A DNA stretch of 64,000 bases from the NCBI RefSeq assembly GCF_033807715.1, contig NC_084592.1, positions 22,763,501 to 22,827,500 of the forward strand. The letters are read 5' to 3'. Shown in pieces: positions 1-10,440 of the stretch. The translations under genes and the position numbers were made by a program. The notes under the pieces were generated by a model. It saw only the letters and a list, made by a program, of their open reading frames with translations. It was not told the origin of the DNA and made no database searches. The DNA comes from Cololabis saira. Taxonomy: Eukaryota > Chordata > Actinopteri > Beloniformes > Belonidae. The first letter of the stretch is position 1. Each line of letters opens with the position of its first letter.

Positions 1-40
1 CACAATGTTATATAAAACCTGCAGAAACACCAAAAACAAA

Positions 41-704
41 TCAAATGAATGGGATCATAAGAGGACAGTAGATGATGCAGAGTTTATTAACAATCATGAA
101 CTGAAACCAAATGAACCTGCACCATCCAACTAAGTCTGGATCCCCCTCAAAGACCACTGCTTTACAAAAAACTGTGCCCTCGTTTTTTAGTCGGTCGAAC
201 TCAAACATTGAGTTAAGATACGGCCAAGGATTTTGTGAAAGTCCCTGCTCCGAGTCCGGCTCATTATCAGACTCAGACGGCTCAGCGGATTGTCTTTCTT
301 CTCCTGACGCAGGCGTAGCCATTGTTGCGGCTCTGTCTTGACTTGTTGCGGCTCTGTCTTGACAAACGCAGGCTACTTTGGCGGTATCGTTTTGAGGAGG
401 CTTGACGTATTTCCGCTTTACGTACATCCCAGTGGAGAGCGTGCACTGTGATAGGTCTCCTCCTTTGACAAAAAGAGCTTGTGTCCAATAGGATTTTAGG
501 GAAGAAGAAAAAAGAGCAGACCTGAAAGTAACGAGTACTTTTCAGCCTTCCTAGAAATTTACTCGAGTAAAGTAAAAATATTTGTCATGGAAATGTATTC
601 AAGTAAGAGTAATAAGTACCAAAGAAATCTAATACTCAAGTAAAGTACAAATCCTCTGGATATGTACTTAAGTACAGTACTCAAGTAAATTTACTCCGTC
701 ACTG
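41..704 (-). mobile_element. hAT-type DNA transposon fragment (5' end plus start of transposase ORF)
   Basis: Read on the minus strand, the element starts at 704 with CAGTGACGGAGTAAA, an hAT-like CAGTG terminus. It is followed by the teleost-typical subterminal array of ACTTGAGTA / ACTTAAGTA / ACTTTACTTGAGTA motifs (about 704-540). An ORF begins at 427 and runs left to 41: 128 aa with a duplicated QDRAAT heptad-like repeat (CQDRAATSQDRAATMAT) and the segment NPWPYLNSMFEFDRLKNEGTV, which resembles the start of the BED zinc finger of fish hAT transposases. The zinc finger itself is lost. The other end of the element is outside the window. It lies in pofut2 intron 1. Confidence 0.6.
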
Positions 705-910
705 GAAATGTTATGTCCCACGTACAATGTAAATCATGTCATACTTAGGACATTGATTACCAGAAAAGAAAGCTCTTTATTTTCTGTTTGAACATTTAAT
801 ATGAAGAAATGTACCAAAAATGTTATTTTTTTTTTACAATACAATGAAAATTATCTTGTCACATCTGACGTTGAAGCCTTTTTTTTTTCTTTCTTGTCGT
901 CTCCTTTCAG

Positions 911-3900
911 GTACCTTTTGTATGACGTGAACCCTCCAGAGGGTTTCAATTTGCGGAGAGATGTCTATATTCGGATGGCCTCTCTGGTAAAGACTTTGAG
1001 GAAAGAAGGGGATGACTGGGTATTGGTTGTTCCACCATGGGGTCGCCTCTACCACTGGCAAAGTCCCAAAATCGACCAGATCCGCATCCCATGGGGAGAG
1101 TTCTTCAGTCTCACTAGCCTGCAGGCCAATGTGCCTGTCATTGAGTATGAAGAATTCATTGCAGGTGAGTACATTTATATGAAATTCTGTTAATACTTCA
1201 TGATTTATTTAAGGTTCATTTGTATCTTGGGTTTTAGAAGAATTTATGTGTCTAGATTGTTTTGTAAAAGCACCATCACCATTTTCTAAAAAGCTTTATT
1301 GCAGCAGAGGGCGCTTATTTCACCTCGAATCGGATCCGAAAAGACTAAACACCCTCTAAATGTTTGAATCTTCTTCTTGAATGTAGAGAACGGGGGCCCG
1401 TTTATAGACCAGGTCCTGGTACTGCAGAACTATGCTGAGGGATGGACTGATGGTAAATGGGAGGAAAAAGTTGATGAACGGCCATGCATTGAGAAGTTGA
1501 TGTACTCCAAAGATAAACAGGGCTACTACAGGTAAGATAAAGAACCAATGACATCTTTTAAAACCACTATGTTATGATGTATGAACAAACATTTTCAATC
1601 TTTGTATTTTTTTTTTAACTACACAGTTAAGGAAGGACAGCCAACATTTTGATAGCACAGTCGAAATTAAAGGTGTGGCAGTCAATGTGGTGAATTGTTT
1701 AAGCTCAACAAAGAAGTGTAATTATAAACACGCAAACCTGTTTTAGTTCCTGACAGATGATGTTCACAGTACCGTATCAATGGTGTCCACCTGTGCCTTC
1801 CTCCTTACGCATTTCTCTCTTCTCTAATGACTTCATGTTCCGTATTTTGTATGTTTCCACAGGGGCTGGTTTTGGGGTTACGATGAGACAAGAGCCCATA
1901 ATGTAACATGTGTATCAGCTCAAGGCCATGCCTCAATCATGGCACCGGTTCTTCAGAGCAACATCACAGCAACGTGAGTCCACAGAGTGACACAGATGAA
2001 ACACACATCCATCCATCCGTCCGTCCGTCCGTCCGTCCGTCCGTCCGTCCGTCCGTCCGTCCGTCCGTCCATCCATCCATCCATCCATCGATAGAACACA
2101 AGTTCTGAGATAACACAAAGTGTCTGGATGCCGTGTGATTTTAGAATAACTATCATGATGACTCTGGCTGGACAGAAAACTCATCTTGCATACATAAAAA
2201 AAAGTGAAACATTGATTTAAACATTGTCCGTAGAACCACCTAGTGTTTATGAGCAGCGGAAAGACGATCTGACTTCATTGTTGCTTAATTGTGGTGTTAC
2301 TTACAGATCGTGGTCACAAATCTAAATGACACCCGCTCGGATAAACTCGTTCATGTGCTGCTGTATTTCAGATCAGTCATGCTTGATCGAGCAGAGACAC
2401 TCCTGCATGATGTCTATGCGGGAAAGGATTACTGGGATGTAAGTAGAGTAATATCAATTTAGTATCAGAAAAAGCTTTCACGAGTTACATGACACATGTT
2501 ATTGTTTTCCTTTTCCCTGTTTTCTTCTTCGTTATGCAAAGCTTATTTGATACACAGCCTCACTGTAACTTTTCTGTTTTTTAAATAAACATATAACGTA
2601 TAACTGATTAAACATCAGCGACTGTCTGCTTGTGATGTAGACTCGTCGCAGCATGGTCTTTGCAAAGCACCTACGACTCATAGGAGACGGATTCAGAGGA
2701 AAGTACCTGAACTCTACAGATGGCGGAGACAGTACGATATACAGTGAGGACTGGACCCGCATGAAGGTGGGTCCATGTCTACGTTATTAGGAAATCATTT
2801 TGTTTAGAAATGTACTTCGAAAAAGGCTTCACAGGTAACCGATGATACAGAATCAAAGTTCCGTCTTAAAATGACCAAATTAAATAACTAATCTATGTAA
2901 AGCCAGGCCATTCATTTATGAGCTCTACAAGGGAAATCGTGTCCAATGACTTTGTAGAGAGCACAGACGGATATAACAGCTTCAGCTGCCTACTGCAGTG
3001 ACTGTGATGTACAGTGTTCAGAATATTATATGTAGTTGCTGAGCTGTTTACATCCCTGAGTTGCTTTAAGAAGCTCTATGGAGTCTAAAGCCAGGATGTC
3101 ACAACTGTCAAGCTTATCGTTTGTTCCAGGTTTAATTGTCTGTAAATTCTTTTTGTGATCATATCTTAGATCGAATCATGCTGCCTCATCCTTGAAATGC
3201 TTTAAGGCAGACATCCTGAATGTTGATGTCACAAAACTGACTTACTGTAGTAAAACTAGTTTTCAGGTGTTGTGAAAGAAATCTGCCATGACTGTCAGAT
3301 GAGAAGTGAAAAGGGATACTTGCTCAGGAAAAGTTGTCCTCTGTGAATTTATTAGATGCTGCAGCAGGAGAACAAGTTCAACGGAGGTATCAACATTGTC
3401 TACGGAAGTTGTCTCAACCTGACCAATTTCCAAGGGTGTATTTAAGGTTTTTTGGTGCCTCATACCCGAGGCGATGTGATGAGAGATATCCAGTCAGAAA
3501 TAGCATTTTTTTCATGTGTGATCTGCTCATGCTCGGCACCTGGCATGTGTGTACATGTGTTAATTACTTTTGTAGAAAAGTGTGTGGCTGATTAGGTCAG
3601 TGTATACTTCTCAGGAAACCTTGAAAGTATATAATCAAAGATACTGTATGTGGGAGGGGTTAGGTTAGGTTAGAGTGCTGTGAGCATCCAGTCTGAGCCT
3701 GTCTTCCGCAAAATCTAACTAAAGACAAAAGACAAGGAGGATGCGGTTGGTGCAGGTAATCTGTACTAAGGTCATGTGAGGACATGGTCACACTACGCAT
3801 GTCTTCAAAAGCAGTACAGTACAGATTTATATTCTCGCTGTCATTTTAAGAGCTGCATGATCAATAAAGCAGTAAAGAAAGTTTTGAAAGAGCAGGTATA

Positions 3901-4669
3901 TCTGGAGATTTCCCCCTTTTTTTTGTGCATGCTGAGTTTTGATATGTAGGTGGTTACTCAAAACTGCAGGCGCAGATCAACCCAGCCCTTCTATAGAAGG
4001 AAGTTCTATAGAAGGAAAAGAGGAAAAAATAGTAAAGATATATCCTCCTATTGTCTATGTTGCCGTGGCCAGCAGATTGAGTTAGGAGAAGTTGAGGGGG
4101 AGGGAAGCCCTAACAGAGCATGAAAAAGATGCATGTTATTGCCAGGTGTGAACAGATTAGCTCAGAACTGTCCACCTGTGATCAGCACAAATGTTAATAC
4201 CAGGTCTAGATGAGGCCTAAAGTACTGAGTATGAACCCACGTGAAAAGAAACTAAACAGTCAACACATGTAATTAAAAATCCCTAAAAGTGGATTCATGT
4301 CCCTTTATTTCCCACTAAGGCTAAGCCTGGCTCAGCCAAAGGGGGTCCATATCTTGCGGTCCATCTGCGCAGAAAGGACTTTATCTGGGGTCACAGGGAG
4401 GATGTACCCAGCCTGAAGGGGTCAGTCAAAACAATTCGCAGCTTGATGAAGAAACACAAACTTGACAAAGTGTTTGTTGCGACAGATGCAGACGGCGAAG
4501 GTAATGACTTGTCATATATTCATATGATCCAAGTGCATGTAAAAAATATTTAGAGTCATTTAGTTCAGGGTTTCCTGCACAATGTTAATACATAGGTCGG
4601 ACATTCAAGTATATTAACAGTTGGTTGAAATTATTTGCAAAAATTAGATATATCTACCACTCTTGAGTT

Positions 4670-4707
<38 letters not shown>

Positions 4708-6221
4708 ACGCACGCGCACGCGCACGCGCACACGCGCGCGCATATTTTCTATATTGGCCTTCTACCTGTTCAAGCACACTTAAACCTTATCAACACTTGG
4801 TCATACTTGGAAGGAAAGCACAAATTTTGCCAATTTATGACTTTTAGACCTTTTTCCAGAAACAGCTTCTTTATTTTTTAGAAAACAGCAACAAAGAAGC
4901 ATCGAACAAAAAGTGAAAGAGCACCCTCTCGAACAAGCTGTAATTACTTTGCTTTATGCCAGACGTGTTGTCACTCCTTCTCTTCTCTGCTTCGAGCACT
5001 GAAAGGAAGAACTCTCCTCGGCGCGTGAGAGGAATAATCTTGATATGACCATGCTTTTAACTTTCATCAAACTGAATTTAACAAAGTATTTGTAGCGACT
5101 GAATATCCAAATGCGGTCTGTGCTTTTACCGGGTGGCAGAATGAATTCGAAGCACCACAGCAGCTGAAAAAGACATAAATATGAGGCAAATAGGACAATT
5201 AAGGATATATGTGAATTAGATGAAACAATAATATAGACTGAAAGTACATCCCAAAGTAGCAACCAACGCTGCATGACTATTATGTGGGGAAATGCTGAAA
5301 ATGTTTTAATATTTTTCAACGTTGGAATAGTTATACCACTGTTGTCAAACTTAAATCTTTATATTAATTGAAAACAAATGTGCAATCTGTTAGAATTGAG
5401 GGAGCTGAAAAGGTTGTTGCCAGACATGGTGCGGTTTGAGCCATCCAAAGACGACCTGGAGCTCCTTAAAGATGGAGGAGTGGCCATCATTGATCAGTGG
5501 ATATGTGCCCATGCAAGGTAATTTTCCTGAGTATTGTTACACTCACACAGGGCCCACCGTTGGAGACGCCTCTTCTATGTGATGAATTATGTTGCATTAT
5601 ATAGGAACAACTTAACCATTTAAACATTTCACGTTGGAATTGGAACAGGTACTAAGAAATGTTAAGTGGACTGAATGAATGGTTGTCTCAGCAAAATGCC
5701 AGGAACACAGACTGCTGTGTAAGTGAGATGTATTGTATTCAGCAAATTCTACAGTCGGTCTAAAAGAAATGGTCATAGCTTCCTGTGCCAGAAATAAAAC
5801 CTATATTAAAGTGTTTAAAACTGGCATTCTCTTCAGTTTTGAACAGGAAGAAAGTTTGTAGAGCTCTTTAGTAACATCAAACTACTTTTTGCATTAAATC
5901 CGATCTAATCAAAAAGAGGAAAAAGAAAGTCCAATAGATATGAAATGAAAAAAAAAACAATATTTGCGACTCATCGTGTTTTCCCCACATCTTGCTTTCT
6001 CGTGCATTTCCAGTCTCTCGAACCACTGTATAGCTGAGATTGACTTCATCTCTGTGTTTGTTTCCAGATTCTTTATAGGAACATCAGTGTCCACCTTCTC
6101 TTTCCGCATCCACGAAGAGAGAGAAATCCTGGGTTTTGACCCAAAAACTACATACAACCGTTTCTGTGGAGATACTGAGAAGGAATGTGAACAGCCAACA
6201 CACTGGAAAATTGTCTACTAA
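911..6221 (+). CDS. pofut2: GDP-fucose protein O-fucosyltransferase 2 (5'-partial, 8 exons)
   Basis: POFUT2 transfers fucose from GDP-fucose to Ser/Thr in folded thrombospondin type-1 repeats in the ER lumen. Exons: 911-1164, 1387-1531, 1863-1973, 2372-2438, 2641-2766, 4320-4500, 5394-5517, 6068-6221 (stop TAA 6219-6221); all phases join and give 386 complete codons. The first visible exon starts at the [17 protein letters not shown] region, which contains the Glu of the catalytic [10 protein letters not shown] motif. Other family landmarks are [31 protein letters not shown], the GDP-fucose-binding [12 protein letters not shown] segment in exon 4320-4500, [28 protein letters not shown], and the C-terminal [19 protein letters not shown]. 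Human POFUT2 has 429 aa, of which about 43 (signal peptide) come from exon 1, so exactly that exon is missing and should lie upstream. The acceptor at 5392-5393 was chosen because the later AG (5399-5400) would give an immediate stop. Function is family knowledge; exon structure is read directly. Confidence 0.96.
2005..2092. repeat. (CCAT)n/(CCGT)n tetranucleotide microsatellite
   Basis: A block of CCAT units is followed by about 14 CCGT units and then CCAT units again, in the pofut2 intron between exons 1863-1973 and 2372-2438. The mixed internal CCGT tract suggests a CCAT array in which a C>G-type variant unit expanded. Confidence 0.9.
2767..4319 (+). other. Long pofut2 intron, no recognised content
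   Basis: 1.55-kb intron between exons 2641-2766 and 4320-4500. Donor GTGGGT at 2767 and acceptor AAG at 4317-4319. I see only unstructured AT-rich sequence with short non-conserved ORFs and a small duplicated phrase (TTCTATAGAAGGAA) near 3990-4018. Confidence 0.5.
4669..4742. repeat. (CA)n/(CG)n dinucleotide microsatellite
   Basis: Pure CA units grade into CACG and CGCG units, ending at GCGCGCGCAT. It lies in the pofut2 intron between exons 4320-4500 and 5394-5517. Alternating purine-pyrimidine over about 74 bp is a classic Z-DNA-prone tract (inference). Confidence 0.9.
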
Positions 6222-8320
6222 TGTGACCTCAAACCTCTCTAAGACGCAAGTGCCATGGCAGTGTTAACCCATTTATCTTTTTCTACGGATACAAGATATT
6301 TAAACTGTTATTTTTCTTTCTTTTCTTTTTTATTCTTCCTGTTCACAGTGTTGTGCAATCAAGTGGCCCCTGAACTTTATGCCCAGAAATGCAGACTGGG
6401 CTGCCAAAAAATGTATTTCATTTATGTTCAACAATTAAATCTGCATATATTTTTACGTTTGATGTTCAGCGTGGATTATTTCTTTTATAAGAACCTTTTA
6501 TTTTTTTTTTAAATATGTCATATTTATTTGCAGTCAAAGCAGAAGTTGTAAAGAAGAACGCTGATAATTACTCTGCATTGTGTGTTTAGTTGTATTTTCA
6601 GTTTACATTTCATGATATTTATAACATGTTTATTGCTTGAGCAACAAAGTATTCCTTGAAATTTTAAGATAAAAACAATACAAGTTAATGATGAATTTAA
6701 TGTAAGCCATTCTTAATTGGAGGAAGCGTCTTAGTTTTCATGTAATCCACTCAAATTGCATTTACATTGTCTTCTTGCTTATATGAGTCAAGTGAAATAC
6801 ATTTTTATCTGAGACTCAAGATCCAATTTCTGCGATTAAGATATGACACAAGGCACCACATCACATCGTTGCTGATATCAGAGTTTTTCTACTTTGTACT
6901 GTATATAACATGAACAATCATTGTAATGTTAAATATGTTTAGCTTTGTATTTATAAACCTTGCTTGTATTTTTTGTTATTATTATTACTAAAAAAATTAC
7001 TAAAACAGAGGTTTAACTGATCAAACCTGTTTGCCGTGGACAGGGAATAGTCCACATTCCTGGCCCTCGCCCCAGTCTGAAAACAATGGAGTGTATAATG
7101 TCTAGTTTCATTTTATTTCGCACTATTTTTTCCAGTGGATTTTAAACATGAAGAAAAATTCTAAGTGAAAGTGATGTCTTTTTTAAAATATTTTTTTAAT
7201 ATAGTGTCTATTTCAGTGACTCTGTTGGTGGCAACCAGAGAATAAGATGTAAAGCTCCTGCTTACACTTCCCAGCCAATCAAAACTGAAAGATGTTTAAA
7301 TACTTCAATAGGTTTTCCATTGTGTGTCATTTATATAGCGACTCTTGCGTGTAGCGGCAGTTGTGTTGAGCATGCATCAAGTCAGACAGAGAAGAGTATG
7401 CTCAGGGACCTTGAACTTCACCAGCCCAAGGAATGATCCTTGTGTTTACACTGCATCTTGCTTCACTGTATTTGTGAGTCTTTTTCCGCATGCTTTCATC
7501 AAACAGGAAAACCAGTATGGCTACCCTTATGATGGACGTCTGGCTGTTTCACAATGCAGCCGTGTCAAATGTCACCCATAGTCATCTGTGGCCCAACCCT
7601 AGAGCTTTTCATACTTCATTGTTTTCAATTATTCTTTTGCATAATTCTGGTAATGGAAAGAATGTGTTTTTAGTACTGGTGACATAACAGCAGTTTGTGC
7701 TCTAACAGGAGGTTTATATACCACGGCAAGAAAAAATATGTGAACTGAACTGAACTGATCAAATTTTTATTTAGATCACATCAGCATCTGCTGATATGAA
7801 CCGTGCTTCAGAAAGAGGAGATCTGAAGGCAATTTTTTTATTTAACAATAGTTGATAAACATCTGCATGAAGCTGGAATCTCAAGTTAAGATGTGAAGGT
7901 CCAGAAATAAACCACATAAAGACTGTGTTGTACTGAAGAAGCTGGGTGCGACGCCCAGGCAAGATGAGTCTGCACAACCCAGGATCCTCACTGACGTAAA
8001 CAAGAACCCACCAGTAACAGTAAAGGCTGAAAAACCTGACTGAGACTGGAAAACATTTCTGTTTGTGGCAGACACCATTTTTGCAAAATAATACAAAGCC
8101 AATAAAAAAAACCAGCAATTGTTTGGTAAAGGAAAGCATTGCACCAAGGTACTGCAGCTTAATGTATGACATGGTTTTTTTTTTGTGTTATATTTGCATT
8201 TCTTTGATTTATTTTTACATTTTCTCTACTTTCTTTGTCCAAATCTCAAAACTTTTGCTGCTATAAACTGTGCATTTCTTTATCATGGGACTAATAAAGA
8301 AATTATTATTCTAAATTCTG
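6222..8320 (+). other. pofut2 3' UTR and downstream DNA
   Basis: AT-rich sequence after the pofut2 stop with no credible coding exon. Two candidate polyadenylation signals on the + strand are ATTAAA at 6434-6439, about 215 bp after the stop, and AATAAA at 8293-8298. I cannot decide from sequence which is used; short ORFs here lack codon structure or homology that I recognise. Confidence 0.45.
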
Positions 8321-9325
8321 AGCTCTTAATTTTTGCTGAAACTATAACCTCTACCCATGAGTGAAACTTAAGTGTAACATAATAACCGCACTGTGCAGTT
8401 TGTCACTGTCAAAATACCTTTTTTTATCTAGGCCCTAGTTATGAGAAATGAGATGCAAGGACAACTCTGATCATTTTTCTTTTCCTTGAATCACTTTTCC
8501 CTGTAGAACCTTCTCATGATATCAACGTGACTTTCCCCAGTGGAGATCCATCCCTTCTCAATAACAGCTCACACACCGAGCGCGTAATGACGCCTTGCAT
8601 CATCCGTTCACTGCCTAATCTATAGCCTCAATGCAGCGAAGTAATCATCTTCATCACACTTTCATGCAGTTTATCAATTTATCCAAGACACAACTATGGC
8701 TACATTTAGGCCTACACTAACGCACACTTTAAAGCAATGCTTAAAAGTTGGTGACTTTTTAGATTTTAGGCGAATACGTAATACAATTACATTTCATTGA
8801 GAATTATGGTCGGTATATTATATTGACATGGTCACGTGATATATATTAGGCTGTGGGAATACATTATACGTTATTGCTAGATATTACGTAAAATATAAGA
8901 CACTTGAAGCAATTCCCAATATAAGCTTAGTTAGTTATTTAAAGCTTTTTTTCTCCCCTTTTGTTGAACTCAGTAAAAGCTGGAGTACACACCCTTTTTT
9001 TTCACAGATTTCCCTTCTTACATAGGAGGAGCTACGGTACACGCTCATTACACCTAGGACGCAGCTGACAGCAAGGTGGAAAACAGGTGTTATTGCAGTA
9101 ACCAAAGACATTAAGAACAGATTTCTGTGGGGTCTTTTTTTTTTTTTTTTGCGTCTGTTTACTCTTCTTTTTGGTGTGTTTGAGCGTCCCTTTGCTCCGT
9201 TTTCCTCCCCGGCGCTGATGGAAAGGGCATCCTGCTAGGGTCACCTGCGGCGCCATGTCCGCCGCAACGAGCCGGCCAACTTCACACAGATAACACATCA
9301 TTTAACCCAACAAAGACGACAACAG
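8321..9325 (+). promoter_or_regulatory. Intergenic region, possible abca12 promoter and untranslated first exon
   Basis: Between the last pofut2 polyadenylation signal and the abca12 start codon. Base composition rises in GC around 9180-9290. A strong splice-donor match (CAACAG|GTGGGT) at 9325/9326 could end a non-coding first exon whose intron would run to the acceptor at 10119-10120, just before the abca12 Met. No TATA box is convincing. The call rests on position plus a donor motif only. Confidence 0.25.
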
Positions 9326-9487
9326 GTGGGTCAACACTGGGGTTTTTTATTATGGTAATGCGTAAATGATTTCTTCGTGAAGAGTTCGTGTGGTACTTGC
9401 TGTTAGGAGGAAACATTTTAATGTAAGCATAGTCATTGTCCAGTGTTTTTCTGCAATAGTGGTTACTAGTTTCGGTTGTTTATGTGT

Positions 9488-9926
9488 TACACTGCAAAAA
9501 CTCAAAATCTTAACAAGAATATTTGTCTTATTTCTAGTTAAAATGTCTCATTTTTAGTAAAAAGTAAAAAAAGTTAGTAAAAAAAAAAAATCTCATTACA
9601 CTTAAAACAAGACTCATCACTGGAAAAAACAACAATTTTCACCTGTTTCAAGTAGATTTTCACTCAAAATAAGTAGAAAAATCTGCCAGTGGAACAAGAT
9701 TTTTTTTGCTTGTAATGAGAAGATAAATCTTGTCCCACTGCTGGATTTTTTTACTTATTTCAATTGAAAATTTACTTGAAACAGGTGAAAATTGTCAAAT
9801 AGCAAGTTTTTTTTTCTGGTAATGACTCTTGTTTTAAGTGTAATGAGATTTTTTGACTGAAAATCAGACATTTTAACGAGAAGTAAGACAAATATTCCTG
9901 GTAAGACTTTGAGTTTTTGCAGTGTA
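9488..9926. mobile_element. Palindromic MITE with CACTGCAAAAACTC termini
   Basis: The left end reads TACACTGCAAAAACTCAAA and the right end is its reverse complement (TTTGAGTTTTTGCAGTGTA). Inner segments are also complementary: AATATTTGTCTTA with TAAGACAAATATT, TTACACTTAAAACAAGA with its complement near 9835, and CACCTGTTTCAAGTA with TACTTGAAACAGGTG. Nearly the whole 0.43 kb can therefore fold back on itself. TA flanks both ends, consistent with a TA target duplication but ambiguous because of the palindrome. No coding capacity. Confidence 0.8.
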
Positions 9927-10125
9927 TAGTTTAAATGTTAGACCTCTGTAAAGTATTTGACACCTTTTTTTTTATCTGCCAAAGAAAACATAAACTATTG
10001 TTGCTTAAAATAAAAAAAAGTTTAGTCTTACTTTATCCTGGTCTATAAATGACTAATAAGATACCAACAATAAAAGGGATGAATTGACTTTTCATTTGTT
10101 GTATTAATGTTGGCCTCCAGGACTG

Positions 10126-10440
10126 ATGGCTGCCCTCCGACAGCTGAGGCTTCTTCTCTGGAAGAATGGACTGGGAGTCATCAGACAGCCGGTGGGTTCA
10201 AGTGTTTTTATTACCATTACAAGTGAGGGCAGACCTAAACCTGCTTGCCATGTATACTTCAAAACACATAGCGTGACGTGACTTTAAAAAAGAAACCTTT
10301 GTGAACTGATTTCCATTGCTGACTTCAACACTACCTTTTGCTGCAGTTATGGTCCCTGACTCTGATCGCCTGGCCTTTGGTCGTCTTCATCCTCATTGCT
10401 GTGACCCGCAACCAGTTTCCTGCCGTAGTACGAGACGCAT
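10126..10440 (+). CDS. abca12: abca12 part: N-terminus and TM1 (coding exons 1-2)
   Basis: Exons 10126-10191 and 10347-10440. The ATG at 10126 follows a splice acceptor (CTCCAG) at 10115-10120 with only 5 nt of 5' UTR in this exon, so an upstream non-coding exon is needed. Exon 1 encodes the 22-residue cytosolic tail [20 protein letters not shown].. typical of ABCA proteins. Exon 2 encodes TM1 ([17 protein letters not shown]), then enters ECD1 at TRNQFPAVV. No other in-frame ATG precedes it, and the LLLWKN context matches the family start. Confidence 0.95.

Noticed and set aside
1908..2184. ORFs coding runs of HPSVRPSV or DGRTDGRT
   Set aside because: They are translations of the CCGT/CCAT microsatellite, not proteins.
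9032..9301. 89-codon minus-strand ORF with a poly-Lys stretch
   Set aside because: Driven by a T-run and GC-rich segment; no homology recognised. The same interval is more plausibly abca12 5' UTR.
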